DNA of 64,000 nt. It comes from Streptomyces lydicus (GTDB lineage: Bacteria > Actinomycetota > Actinomycetes > Streptomycetales > Streptomycetaceae). The stretch is from NCBI RefSeq assembly GCF_004125265.1, contig NZ_RDTE01000003.1, positions 8,494,001 to 8,558,000 on the forward strand, given 5' to 3'. Position 1 is the first letter of the stretch. Every line of letters starts with the position of its first letter. The notes under the pieces are model-generated. The model had not been told where the DNA came from, searched no databases, and saw nothing but the letters and a program-made list of their open reading frames with translations. Position numbers and translations under genes: made by a program. Positions 8,882 to 17,920 of this stretch are shown here, in pieces.

Positions 8882-9958
8882 TTGAAGCACACCAGCGCAT
8901 CTGAGTCCCGCACCGTCCTCGGCAGTGCGGGAACCGTGGTTCTGATCGCCGCCGCACTCACCCTGCAGTGCGCCCAGGCCGCCCCTGCCAAGGTCCCTGA
9001 GCCCCCGTCAGCCACTGCGGCGGCGCAGCGTGCCAGGACCATCAGCTCCGCCCTCGGAACCAGCGCGGCGGGCTTTTACTATGACGCGCCGCGCAACACA
9101 CTCATCGTCAATGTGACCACCACGGCCGCCGTGGCCAAGGTCCACGGCGCCGGTGCCGAGGCCAAGATCGTCAAGCACTCCCTCACCTCGCTGAACGCGG
9201 CCCGTGCGACCCTCAAGCAGAAGGCCACCATCCCCGGGACGTCCTGGGCGATGGACCCACGGACCAACCAGGTGGTCGTCGTCGCCGACCGTACGGTCAA
9301 GGGCGACCGCCTGGCGCAGCTGACGAAGGTCACGGCCTCGCTCGGCGACCGGGTCGTCCTCCGGCAGTCGGCGGGCACGCTCCGGCCGCTGATCGCCGGC
9401 GGCAACGCCCTCTGGGGCAGCGGCGCACGCTGCTCGCTCGGCTTCAACGTCATCAGGGACGGCCGGCCGTACTTCCTGACCGCCGGCCACTGCGCCAACG
9501 CGGTGCGCGACTGGTCCGCCTCACAAGGAGGTCCGATGATCGCGGTGACGGAGGCCGGCTCCTTCCCCGGCGACGACTTCGGGATCGCCAAGTACACCGA
9601 CGCCGGTATCGCCCACCCCAGCCGGGTGGACCTCTACAACGGCAGCCTGCAGCCGATCGCCAAGGTGGGCGATGCCATCGTGGGCGAGCGGGTGCGGCGC
9701 AGCGGCAGCAGCACGCATGTCCGGACCGGGGACGTCACCGCCGTCGAGGTGACGGCCAACTACCAGGAAGGGCCCGTCGACGATCTGGTCCAGGCCGGGA
9801 TCTGCGCGGAATCCGGGGACAGCGGCGGCTCGCTCTTCGACGGAGACACCGCGCTGGGCCTGACCTCGGGCGGCAGGGGCAACTGCCTCCTGGGCGGCGA
9901 GTCCTTCTACCAGCCCGTACGCGAGGCCCTGGAGAAGACCGGATCGCACCTCGGCTGA
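8882..9958 (+). CDS. Secreted S1-family serine protease (streptogrisin/alpha-lytic type)
   Basis: A 358-residue exported prepro-protease. A signal peptide covers about residues 1-35 (hydrophobic TVVLIAAALTLQ, then AQAAPAK). An alpha-lytic-type propeptide follows to about residue 170, and then the mature chymotrypsin-fold domain. The catalytic triad is visible: His203 (TAGHCA), Asp232 (DDFGIAKY) and Ser314 (SGDSGGS). Cysteines flank the His and Ser as in streptogrisins. The TTG start at 8882 has AAAGAGG 7 nt upstream and gives a proper signal peptide; a longer frame reaches 8729. It probably degrades extracellular protein after self-processing. Confidence 0.9.
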   Translation: MKHTSASESRTVLGSAGTVVLIAAALTLQCAQAAPAKVPEPPSATAAAQRARTISSALGTSAAGFYYDAPRNTLIVNVTTTAAVAKVHGAGAEAKIVKHSLTSLNAARATLKQKATIPGTSWAMDPRTNQVVVVADRTVKGDRLAQLTKVTASLGDRVVLRQSAGTLRPLIAGGNALWGSGARCSLGFNVIRDGRPYFLTAGHCANAVRDWSASQGGPMIAVTEAGSFPGDDFGIAKYTDAGIAHPSRVDLYNGSLQPIAKVGDAIVGERVRRSGSSTHVRTGDVTAVEVTANYQEGPVDDLVQAGICAESGDSGGSLFDGDTALGLTSGGRGNCLLGGESFYQPVREALEKTGSHLG

Positions 9959-10042
9959 TCTGCCGGAGGGCCCTGACCGGCCCCCTGGCCAGCCCCCTGA
10001 CCAACGGGCCGGTCCGGGTGGGCCGGTCCGCGTCCGGACGCT

Positions 10043-11080
10043 CTACGGACGCCGCGAAGGCAGCGGCTTGAGCCTCGGCCACCGCTCCAGCATGCTTCGG
10101 CGCAGGTCCGAACAGAGCCGGTGCAGACCGCGCAGGTCGGGCCGCTCGGCCGTCATCCGTGCGACGACTCCGAGCCGGTGGGCCAGCCGTTGCCGGGCAG
10201 TGGCGGTGCCCCACTTCCAGTCGTGGTCCGGGATGCGGGCCAGGTGGTCGACGGTGCCGCGGTGCGCCCGCTGCACCAGGGCGTCGCCGCGCAGCAGCCA
10301 GCCGGCACAGGCGTCGGTCAGATCGCCCTGGGGCTCGGTGCCGGTCGCGGTGGTCCATGCGGTGCGGTAGGCCGTCTCGGCGCGGTCCATGAGCGGTGCG
10401 GCTGCCGCGGTGGAGCACCAGCAGGTGGGAAAACCGATGTGCAGGTAGGCGAGTTCCACGATCCCGTTGCCGAGCGTGGCCTGTTCGAAGTCGATGAACC
10501 GGACGCCCCGCGCGGTGTGCAGGTCATTTCCGGGGCACGGGTCTCCGTGGAGCAGGGCGTGCCCCGGCTCCCGGCCGAGCCGGTCCACGAGTGCGTCGAG
10601 TTCGGCGGGTGCGCCGGACGGCACGGTCACGTCCAGCGCCTCGGCGAGGTGGAGGAAGGAACCGATGTCGTCCTGTGCCGGGCCGGACCAGGCCGGCAGG
10701 AGTCCGGCGTCCTCGGGGGCGCCGGTGGCGTGCAGCCGGGCGAGTGCGGTGGCGTAGTCGACGATCCATTCACGGGACGGCCGGCGGGGTTCGAGGTGCT
10801 CCAGAACCAGTACGCGTTCCTCGTCGTCGGTGCCCAGCAGGCCCGGCACGAGGGCCGGTTCGGCCCGGGAGGCGAGCCGCAGGGCCGTCACCTCGCGTGC
10901 ATACCGCTGAGCGGCGTCGGGGGCGCCGACGATCTGTTTGACGACCACCGGTGTCCCGTTCAGCGCGACCCGCCAGACGCGCGAGCGCGGGCTGCTGTCC
11001 AGCCTGCGGTGTCCCGCGGGTGTCCCCAGCTCTGCCCGTAATCCGTCTCCGAACGGCAGTTGCGATGTCATGGCCCGCAT
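10043..11080 (-). CDS. Aminoglycoside phosphotransferase (APH) family protein
   Basis: A 345-residue kinase-like protein. It has an ATP-binding Lys region (VVVKQIVG), the catalytic loop HGDPCPGN with its conserved His, Asp and Asn, and the metal-binding segment FIDFEQATLG. The family covers antibiotic kinases, but also choline, homoserine and small-metabolite kinases, so a resistance role is not implied. Two starts are possible, at 11080 and at the ATG at 11071 (MTSQLPF). The gene is convergent with the protease. No operon partner is seen. Confidence 0.8.
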   Translation of the reverse strand: MRAMTSQLPFGDGLRAELGTPAGHRRLDSSPRSRVWRVALNGTPVVVKQIVGAPDAAQRYAREVTALRLASRAEPALVPGLLGTDDEERVLVLEHLEPRRPSREWIVDYATALARLHATGAPEDAGLLPAWSGPAQDDIGSFLHLAEALDVTVPSGAPAELDALVDRLGREPGHALLHGDPCPGNDLHTARGVRFIDFEQATLGNGIVELAYLHIGFPTCWCSTAAAAPLMDRAETAYRTAWTTATGTEPQGDLTDACAGWLLRGDALVQRAHRGTVDHLARIPDHDWKWGTATARQRLAHRLGVVARMTAERPDLRGLHRLCSDLRRSMLERWPRLKPLPSRRP

Positions 11081-11512
11081 CCTGCCACCCGCGCGAACGG
11101 GCGTGGCGGCCGGTGTGCGTGCGCGGCCGGGGGAAAGCGCATGCGGTGTGCGGCCGTTGCGGAGGCCCCCGGTTCCGACGGACCCCCGGTGCGGTCGGGC
11201 TCGTTCGCACCGGGTGCCGGAGACAAGGGGGGACCGCCTCGCCGCCCCCGGATGCGGCGATGCGGGATGAGGTCGTACCCGCGTTGCACGGCAGAGCAGC
11301 GGGCCGGACCGCGCCCCCGTCGGTACTACCGTCCCGACGGGGGACTCGGACGGCCCGGGGAGGAATGGCTACCAACCCGCGCCTCGCCGGCGGAGGAGAC
11401 CGCCGCCCGTGCCCCCTTTGGAGGGGCCCTGAGCGGGCCCTCGTCCGAGGTGCCCGCTGTGGGCATCAGGTCGTCCCCACCGCCGAGAGCTCCGCGCAGC
11501 GCGTGGCTCGTC
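11081..11512. other. 432-bp gap between leftward genes
   Basis: This lies downstream of the repeat-protein gene and upstream of the APH-family gene. Frames here are continuations of shadow frames. I see no convincing gene, RNA or strong terminator hairpin. Confidence 0.45.
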
Positions 11513-12430
11513 TCAGCCGATGGTGGCGCCGGTGGTGGTGGCGCCGGTGGTGCCGCCGAGGCCGCCGCCGATGGTGGCGCCGGTGGTGGTGGCGCCGGTG
11601 GTGCCGCCCAGGCCGCCGCCGATGGTGGCGCCGGTCGTGGTGGCGCCGGTCGTGCCGCCCAGGCCGCCGCCGATCGTCGCGCCGGTGGTGGTGGCGCCGG
11701 TGGTGCCGCCCAGGCCGCCGCCGATGGTGGCGCCCGTGGTGGTGGCGCCGGTCGTGCCGCCCACGCGGCCGCCGATCGTCGCGCCGGTGGTCGTGGCACC
11801 GGTCGTGCCGCCCACGCGCCCGCCGATGGTCGCGCCGGTCGTGGTGGCACCGGTCGTGCCGCCACCGAGCCTGCAGCCCGCCGGCCTCAGGACGAGCCTG
11901 CCCTGGACGATACGAACCTGGCAGAGCACGCCTCCGCCGCCGCCGATGGTGGCGCCGGTGGTGGTGGCGCCGGTGGTGCCGCCCAGGCCGCCGCCGATGG
12001 TGGCGCCGGTGGTCGTGGCGCCGGTGGTGCCGCCCACAAGGCCGCCGATGGTGGCGCCCGTGGTGGTGGCGCCGGTCGTGCCGCCCACGAGGCCGCCGAT
12101 GGTGGCGCCGGTGGTCGTGGCGCCGGTGGTGCCGCCCACAAGGCCGCCGATGGTGGCGCCCGTGGTGGTGGCGCCTGTGGTACCGCCCAGGCCGCCGCCG
12201 ATGGTCGCGCCGGTCGTGGTGGCTCCTGTCGTGCCTCCTCCGCCGCCGATCGTGGCGCCGGTGGTGGTGGCTCCTGTGGCTTGTTCGGTGCTGGTCGGGG
12301 CCCAGGCCTTCGTTGTCTGCGGCGCTTCACTGCTCATCGCGGTGATCGCGCCCACCGTTCCGGTGAGTGTCACGGCCAGGAGAGACGCACCTATCACGTG
12401 CGGGATGCGCTTCCGGATGTTCGTCGCCAT
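11513..12430 (-). CDS. Secreted low-complexity protein with fourteen 17-residue repeats
   Basis: A 305-residue protein I cannot assign to a known family. A signal peptide spans about residues 1-35 (MATNIRKRIPHVIGASLLAV start). A short linker is followed by 14 copies of a unit reading TTGATTTGATIGG plus a variable tail (GLGG, LVGG, RVGG or GGG). Seven copies precede and seven follow a single non-repetitive island containing VLCQVRIVQGRLVLRPAGCR with two cysteines. The protein stops directly after the last repeat. GAGGAGG lies 5 nt before the ATG at 12430, so translation is well supported. The Thr/Gly/Ala composition suggests an extended or beta-rich cell-surface or matrix protein. Confidence 0.8.
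   Translation of the reverse strand: MATNIRKRIPHVIGASLLAVTLTGTVGAITAMSSEAPQTTKAWAPTSTEQATGATTTGATIGGGGGTTGATTTGATIGGGLGGTTGATTTGATIGGLVGGTTGATTTGATIGGLVGGTTGATTTGATIGGLVGGTTGATTTGATIGGGLGGTTGATTTGATIGGGGGVLCQVRIVQGRLVLRPAGCRLGGGTTGATTTGATIGGRVGGTTGATTTGATIGGRVGGTTGATTTGATIGGGLGGTTGATTTGATIGGGLGGTTGATTTGATIGGGLGGTTGATTTGATIGGGLGGTTGATTTGATIG
11516..12279 (-). repeat. 51-bp tandem repeat array inside the secreted repeat protein
   Basis: Fourteen in-frame units, mostly 51 bp, encode the Thr/Gly/Ala repeats. The array is split 7+7 by a roughly 70-bp unique segment around 11860-11935. Units differ mainly at the four-residue tail and at synonymous positions. The array also keeps long frames open on the opposite strand, which explains the VAPVVVAPVVPP-type shadow frames. 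Confidence 0.9.
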
Positions 12431-13177
12431 GATGCCTCCTCTTGAGTGGACGGGCCGTCGATAGCCAGCCTGGGAGGTCGCCCATGACCGCGGTGTTGAA
12501 CCGGCGTGGCCCTCGCGTGACGCGGCCGGTACCGGGCGGGAATCCGCCGCCTCGTACCGGCCGCCCCGTCCCTGGTGGGCCGGCCCGTCAACCGAACCGG
12601 TCCGCGCCGGACCAGGCAGGCGCAAGCGCCGATCGCAGATGGTGTCGAGGTGATTGCTACCTGTGATATAGGGCGGCGCGGAGGGGCCGCTGGGGGAGAA
12701 GAGGCCGAGCCGGACCCTGGCGGGCCGGACCGGTCCGGCCCCGACCAGGCCGAGCCGGACCCGCCCCGACCGGACCCGGATGAGCGACGTCCTCAGTCGC
12801 GCCGCGGCGCCACGGTGCCGCCGTCCGGGGCAGCGGTGACAGGGGGTCGCACGGAGCACGCGCGAAGTGCCACCTCCGACGTTGTGCGGCACGGCCGTTA
12901 CGCGCTCTGCCATCCGGGTGACGGGGCGTCAAGAGCGTTGCAGGTGTGCTCACTCGGGTGGATTACTGGGACTCATCCAATCCGGTGGGCCGCCTACCCT
13001 CTCGGGCGAGTGGCAGCTGGCCTACCTCGACAACACACCCACGTGAGGGCAGGCGGCGGTGCAGCACCGGCACCGCGACGGATGCCCTCCCACGCAGAGG
13101 AGTGAAGACACCAGGCAGGTGCCGTTCGTCGGCATCCGCCGGTGCGGCGGCTCACATCACCTCTTCCTGGGGACGTC
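12431..13177. other. 747-bp divergent intergenic region
   Basis: This separates the leftward repeat protein from the rightward beta-helix protein, so it holds both promoters. It is rich in CCGGAC/GGACC motifs around 12700-12790. Open frames on both strands are Arg/Pro/Gly-rich without ribosome sites. No gene is called. Confidence 0.5.
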
Positions 13178-13870
13178 ATGCGAACTGTCCGTACATTGCG
13201 CTCCATCCTCGGTGTCTGCGCCCTGACCGTGGCGCTGACCGCCGGGCTGGCCGCGGTCCCGAACGAGGCACACGCCCAGACGCCTGTGCTGTGCAGTGAA
13301 ACCTCGCTGGTCAACGCGATCACGGCGGCCAACGCGGCCGGTGGGGGCACCCTGGAGCTGGTCCCGTTCTGCACCTACCGACTCACCAGCGCGCACGGCA
13401 CCGGACCCACCGGTCCGGTGGGGCTGCCGCCCATCACCACGTCGATCACCCTGCTGGGAGTGGGCGCCACCATCGTCCGTGACCCGAGCGCACCGGCCTT
13501 CCGGGTCCTCCAGGTCCAGGGAGCCGCCAACGTACCAGGCACCAAAGGCCAGTTGAGCCTGGTGGGAGTCACCATCCGCGGCGGCAGTGCCGTGTCCCCC
13601 TGGCCGGGGGGCGGCATCTCGAACCTGGGGGGCACGGTCTCCCTGCTCACCAGTGCCGTCACCGGCAACACCGCTGTTGCCGGGGGCGGAATCTACAACG
13701 ACAACGGTGCCGTGTCGCTGACCGCCAGCTCCGTCACCGGCAACACCGCCACCACCACCGGCGGCGGCATCTACGTCAACTCCGGGGGCGTGACCCTGCT
13801 GGGCACCAGCGTCAACGGCAACACCCCGGACAACTGTGCTCCGTCAGGCAGCGTCATCGGCTGCACCTGA
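13178..13870 (+). CDS. Secreted right-handed beta-helix protein
   Basis: A 230-residue exported protein. The signal peptide spans about residues 1-33 (LGVCALTVALTAGLAAV, cleavage near AHAQ). The mature part repeats short strands typical of right-handed parallel beta-helices: GGGISNLGG, SAVTGNTAVAGGGIYN, SSVTGNTATTTGGGIY. Cysteines near the N-terminus and C-terminus may staple the helix ends. Related proteins are annotated as polymorphic outer-membrane-like or Pmp-like repeat proteins. No lyase or hydrolase catalytic residues are evident, so an adhesive or structural role is likelier. The start at 13178 gives a clean signal peptide. Confidence 0.8.
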   Translation: MRTVRTLRSILGVCALTVALTAGLAAVPNEAHAQTPVLCSETSLVNAITAANAAGGGTLELVPFCTYRLTSAHGTGPTGPVGLPPITTSITLLGVGATIVRDPSAPAFRVLQVQGAANVPGTKGQLSLVGVTIRGGSAVSPWPGGGISNLGGTVSLLTSAVTGNTAVAGGGIYNDNGAVSLTASSVTGNTATTTGGGIYVNSGGVTLLGTSVNGNTPDNCAPSGSVIGCT

Positions 13871-13992
13871 CGGCCGGCCGGCGCATCGGCCATCACGCAC
13901 CAGGAAGCTCACCCCGACACCGACGGTGTACCCAGCCGCGCCGGTTTCGGCTGCTCACTCCCACTCACACACTCCACAGAAGGAGCATCGCC

Positions 13993-14739
13993 ATGCCCAT
14001 CTCTCCCAATCAGGGTTCGACCGGAGGCGGGACCATCGTCACCATCACCGGTACCAACCTCGGCGGCGCCACCGCCGTGCACTTCGGCTCCAAGACGGCC
14101 ACCATCACCGCCAACACCCCCACATCGGTCACCGTCATCAGCCCGTCGGGCAGCGGTACGGTTCCCGTGACCGTGACCACTCCCGGCGGCACCAGCAACC
14201 CGCTGTCGTTCTTCTACGTGGGCGCGCCGTTCAAGTCCAGCATCTCCCCCGTATCCGGCGTCACCGCGGGCGGTAACACCGTCACCATCACCGGCACCGG
14301 CCTGACCACCGCCACCGCGGTGAACTTCGGTGCCGTCTCGGCGACCCCGACCGTGGTCAACGACGGCCAGCTGACCGTCACCGTCCCGACGGGCACGGGC
14401 CCCGGGCCGGTGAGCGTCAGTGTCACCACCGCGGGCGGCACCAACAACGGCCTGTCGTACACCTATGTCGACGCCCCGACCGTCACCACGCTGAACCCCA
14501 ACTCCGGCCCGGCCAGCGGTGGAACCGTGGTGACCATCACCGGCACCAACCTCAGCACCACCCAGTCGGTCCTCTTCGGCGCCACGCCCGCACCGTTCAC
14601 CGTCATCAGCGACACCACGGTTTCCGTCGTCACCCCGCCCACGGCGGACGGTTCCCCCGGTCCCGCCACCGTGACCGTGACCACCACCGGTGGCGTTGCC
14701 ACCGCTGACTTCACCTACCTGGCCGGCCCCGGCATCTGA
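13993..14739 (+). CDS. IPT/TIG-domain protein, three repeats
   Basis: A 248-residue protein consisting of three Ig-like IPT/TIG domains of about 82 residues. Each starts with a PNQGSTGGGT-like or PNSGPASGGT-like turn, then VVTITGTNL, a FG segment, and a closing VTTxGG. AAGGAG lies 7 nt before the ATG at 13993. There is no signal peptide, anchor or catalytic domain, which is unusual if the protein works outside the cell. It is the first of two TIG genes on this strand. The function is probably binding or structural. Confidence 0.85.
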   Translation: MPISPNQGSTGGGTIVTITGTNLGGATAVHFGSKTATITANTPTSVTVISPSGSGTVPVTVTTPGGTSNPLSFFYVGAPFKSSISPVSGVTAGGNTVTITGTGLTTATAVNFGAVSATPTVVNDGQLTVTVPTGTGPGPVSVSVTTAGGTNNGLSYTYVDAPTVTTLNPNSGPASGGTVVTITGTNLSTTQSVLFGATPAPFTVISDTTVSVVTPPTADGSPGPATVTVTTTGGVATADFTYLAGPGI

Positions 14740-14904
14740 CCGGTACCCCCAGCCGACGACCGCCTGGCCCCCGGCCAGGCACCCGCACCACCCGTCCGGA
14801 CAGGGTGCGCCCTGCCCTGCCCGGCCCTCCCCCAGCTCACCTGACGAGCCTCGGCCCGGCGCTTCTCCTCTGCGGCCGGCCGGGGCTCACGCTCTCGAAG
14901 GACC

Positions 14905-16977
14905 ATGGCCGTGAATCGCTCAGCAGAACCGCCAACCGCTTCCGCCGCGCAGACGCCGGCCGCAGCAACACCCGCAGTCCTCTCCGTCTCTCCCTCCTCG
15001 GGTGCCTCCGCGGGCGGCACCACCGTGACCATCACCGGCACCGGCTTCACCGGCGCCACCGCCGTGCGCTTCGGTGCCACACCGACGCCGTCGTTCACCG
15101 TCGTCTCCGACACCCAGATCACCGCCACCACCCCGCTCGGCACCGGCACGGTGCAGGTCACCGTCACCACCCCCAGCGGCACCAGCAACCAGTTCGTCAC
15201 CTTCTCCTACGTCGCCACCCCCGCGCCGGTTTTGAGCTCGGTGGTTCCTGCTTCGGGTCCGTCGTCGGGTGGTACGACGGTGACGTTGACGGGTTCGGGT
15301 TTTACGGGTGCGTCGGCGGTGCGGTTCGGTGGGGTGTCGGCGTCGTTCGTGGTGAATTCGGCGACGCAGATTACGGCGACGGCGCCTGCGGGGTCGGGTA
15401 CGGTGCAGGTCACTGTGGTCGGGCCGGGTGGTACGAGTAACGGTGTGTCGTTCACGTATACGGCGGTTTCCGCGCCGGTGCTGTCCTCGGTGGTTCCTGC
15501 TTCGGGTCCGTCGTCGGGTGGTACGACGGTGACGTTGACGGGTTCGGGTTTTACGGGTGCGTCGGCGGTGCGGTTCGGTGGGGTGTCGGCGTCGTTCGTG
15601 GTGAATTCGGCGACGCAGATCACGGCGACGGCGCCTGCGGGGTCGGGCACGGTGCAGGTCACTGTGGTCGGGCCGGGCGGTACGAGTAACGGTGTGTCGT
15701 TCACGTATACGGCGGTTTCCGCGCCGGTGCTGTCCTCGGTGGTTCCTGCTTCGGGTCCGTCGTCGGGTGGTACGACGGTGACGTTGACGGGTTCGGGTTT
15801 TACGGGTGCGTCGGCGGTGCGGTTCGGTGGGGTGTCGGCGTCGTTCGTGGTGAATTCGGCGACGCAGATCACGGCGACGGCGCCTGCGGGGTCGGGCACG
15901 GTGCAGGTCACTGTGGTCGGGCCGGGCGGTACGAGCAACGGTGTGCCGTTCACGTACACCACGGCCTCCGTACCGGTACTGACGTCCGTGACCCCGTCTT
16001 CGGGCCCCGCCGCCGGGGGCACCACCGTCACTCTCACCGGTACGGGCCTGGCCACCACCAGCGCCGTACGGTTCGGCGCCACGGCGGCAACCTCCTTCAC
16101 CGTCGTCTCCGACACCCATGTCACCGCCGTCGCCCCTGCCGGGACCGGCACGGTGCAGGTCACCGTCACCACCCCCGGCGGCACCAGCAACGGCGTCTCC
16201 TACACCTACTCCGTGGCGCCCTCCCTGAGCGGCGTCAGCCCCAACCAAGGGCCCACGAGCGGCGGGAACACCGTCACGCTCACCGGCACCAACCTCACCG
16301 GAACGACCGCGGTCACCTTCGGCACCACCCCCGCGACCTCCTTCACGGTCCTGTCCCCGACCCAGATCTCGGCCGTGGTCCCCGCGGCGACCGCGGGTCC
16401 GGTGGACATCACCGTGACCACCCCGGGCGGCACCAGCACCCTCCAGAGTGCCTACTTCTACGTCAGCACCCCGGTCCTCACCGGTGTCGCCCCGCCCTCG
16501 GGACCGCTCTCGGGCGGGAACACCGTCACGCTCACCGGTATCCATCTCGTCGAAGCCACCGCGGTGCGCTTCGGGACGACCGCGGCAACGGGATTCACGG
16601 TGGTCTCGGACAGCCAGATCACCGCCGTGGTTCCGGCCGGAGCCGCCGGCCCGGTCGACGTCACCGTGAGCACCGCCGGGGGAACGAGCAACGGGATCTC
16701 CTACACCTACCTCGCGGCACCGGTCGTCACGAGCGTGGTCCCCAACACGGGGCCCACCGCGGGCGGTATCACCCTCACCCTCACCGGCACCGGCTTCGCC
16801 CAGGCGACCCAGGTGCTCATCGGCTCCGACCCCGCGGGGTTCACCATCGTCTCCGACACCCACATCGTCGTCGAAGCCCTGCCCGGCGCCGCCGGTCCGG
16901 TCGCCGTCACCGTCACCAGCCCCGGCGGCACCAGCGCACCGGTGACCTATACGCGGGTTGCCTCACCCGGGATCTGA
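14905..16977 (+). CDS. IPT/TIG-domain protein, eight repeats
   Basis: A 690-residue chain of eight IPT/TIG domains of about 83 residues after a 26-residue Ala/Thr/Pro N-terminus. Each begins with a P-SSGxxxGGTT-type turn. Domains 2-4 are encoded by three nearly identical 249-bp units. No signal peptide, membrane helix or sorting motif is visible. Starts are the ATG at 14905, with AAGGA only 2 nt away, or the GTG at 14911, with AAGGA 8 nt away; the second fits better. The neighbouring TIG and beta-helix genes suggest a shared surface or structural role, but the export route is not explained. Confidence 0.85.
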   Translation: MAVNRSAEPPTASAAQTPAAATPAVLSVSPSSGASAGGTTVTITGTGFTGATAVRFGATPTPSFTVVSDTQITATTPLGTGTVQVTVTTPSGTSNQFVTFSYVATPAPVLSSVVPASGPSSGGTTVTLTGSGFTGASAVRFGGVSASFVVNSATQITATAPAGSGTVQVTVVGPGGTSNGVSFTYTAVSAPVLSSVVPASGPSSGGTTVTLTGSGFTGASAVRFGGVSASFVVNSATQITATAPAGSGTVQVTVVGPGGTSNGVSFTYTAVSAPVLSSVVPASGPSSGGTTVTLTGSGFTGASAVRFGGVSASFVVNSATQITATAPAGSGTVQVTVVGPGGTSNGVPFTYTTASVPVLTSVTPSSGPAAGGTTVTLTGTGLATTSAVRFGATAATSFTVVSDTHVTAVAPAGTGTVQVTVTTPGGTSNGVSYTYSVAPSLSGVSPNQGPTSGGNTVTLTGTNLTGTTAVTFGTTPATSFTVLSPTQISAVVPAATAGPVDITVTTPGGTSTLQSAYFYVSTPVLTGVAPPSGPLSGGNTVTLTGIHLVEATAVRFGTTAATGFTVVSDSQITAVVPAGAAGPVDVTVSTAGGTSNGISYTYLAAPVVTSVVPNTGPTAGGITLTLTGTGFAQATQVLIGSDPAGFTIVSDTHIVVEALPGAAGPVAVTVTSPGGTSAPVTYTRVASPGI
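15241..15960 (+). repeat. Three near-identical 249-bp TIG-domain units
   Basis: Units start at 15241, 15490 and 15739, exactly 249 bp (83 codons) apart. They differ at only a few positions. Their codons end largely in G or T (for example ggttcctgcttcgggtcc), whereas flanking domains of the same gene use mostly C-ending codons. The array therefore looks like a recent amplification of a unit with a different codon history. Confidence 0.9.
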
Positions 16978-17261
16978 GGTGGCGGGCCGGTTCCTGACGC
17001 CGAAGTGGTGGGCCGGCCCCGGTAGGAGGGGCGCGCCCTGCGCGAGCCGTCCGGCCGGGGCCCCGCCACCGCACCGCCAGGAGCGCCCCGTGCCTGCGTC
17101 TCTCCCGCTGCACGACGCATCCCGGGGCGCCACAGGGAGGCGGCGCACGCCGCTGTGCGACGATTCCGGACGCAGCGCAAGGGGCGACGACGGCACAGCG
17201 ACTCGTCCGGAAGCGCGAGCACAGAACAGGCCGACGTGGAAGTGGGACGGGTAAGAAGCAG

Positions 17262-17828
17262 ATGTTCGCGATACCGCTGGGCGACGACGGCGCGGAGCTG
17301 CGGCCACTGGAGCCGTGGCATGCCGGGGAGTACCTCGCCCATATGGACCGGGGCCGGGAGTACATCGGCCGCTCCATCGGACTGCCGGACCGCGTCACCG
17401 ATCTCGCGTCCGCCACGGCGCTCCTGCAGATCTATGCGGACAAGGCGGCGGCCGACAGCGGTCGGCTCTACGGAATCTGGCTGGACCGTGTGCTCGTCGG
17501 CGGCGTCCTCTTCAGGACGTTCGACACCGAGTCCGGCAACTGCGAGGTCGGCTGCTGGCTGGAGGAGGCGGCCGTCGGACGCGGGCTGATCACCCGCGCG
17601 ATCCGGGTGCTCATCGACTGGGCGGTCGAGGAGCGCGGGATGCACCGTGTGGAGTGGATCGCGTCCTCCTCCAACACCGCCAGCATCAATGTCGCCAAGC
17701 GGCTCGGCATGGTGCGGGAGGGAGTGCTGCGGGAGAGCAACCCGTACCGCGGCGTACGTCACGACATGGAGATCTGGTCGGTCCTGGCCGGAGACTGGCG
17801 CACACAGCGGGCGTCCGGCGGCCGGTGA
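17262..17828 (+). CDS. GNAT N-acetyltransferase, RimJ/RimL-like
   Basis: A 188-residue cytoplasmic acetyltransferase of the RimJ/RimL (Acetyltransf_3) type. It has the core CEVGCWLEEAAVGRGLITRA, where the acetyl-CoA loop is (V/G)GRG. The C-terminal segment NTASINVAKRLGMVREGVLR is typical. The family acetylates ribosomal-protein N-termini, amino groups of antibiotics or metabolites; the substrate is unknown. A strong bidirectional hairpin follows the gene. Confidence 0.88.
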   Translation: MFAIPLGDDGAELRPLEPWHAGEYLAHMDRGREYIGRSIGLPDRVTDLASATALLQIYADKAAADSGRLYGIWLDRVLVGGVLFRTFDTESGNCEVGCWLEEAAVGRGLITRAIRVLIDWAVEERGMHRVEWIASSSNTASINVAKRLGMVREGVLRESNPYRGVRHDMEIWSVLAGDWRTQRASGGR

Positions 17829-17868
17829 CCTCGGCCCGCCGCAGGCCCGGGTCTCGGTGTCGGCGTTG

Positions 17869-17911
17869 CCGTACGGGTTGCCGACTGCAGGACGGTCGGC
17901 AACCCGTACGG
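17869..17911. terminator. Bidirectional hairpin terminator
   Basis: A perfect 16-bp inverted repeat (17869-17884 and 17896-17911) with an 11-nt loop sits in the 92-bp gap between the convergent GNAT and cysteine desulfurase genes. It is the right size and place to terminate both. Confidence 0.75.
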
Positions 17912-17920
17912 ACAGCGGGG

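Noticed and set aside
11520..12464. Long rightward frames encoding VAPVVVAPVVPP-type repeats.
   Set aside because: They mirror the leftward 51-bp repeat array. The leftward frame has a signal peptide and a strong ribosome site; these do not.
12575..13105. A 176-codon rightward frame in the large intergenic gap.
   Set aside because: Composition is Gly/Arg/Pro-rich with no ribosome site, and it runs out of frame into the beta-helix gene leader.
15241..15960. Direct repeats considered as a CRISPR-like array.
   Set aside because: Units are 249 bp, contiguous and in frame within a TIG protein gene, with no spacers.
14920..16863. Very long leftward frames across the TIG genes.
   Set aside because: They are opposite-strand shadows of a repetitive high-GC gene, with Arg/His-rich composition and no start signals.
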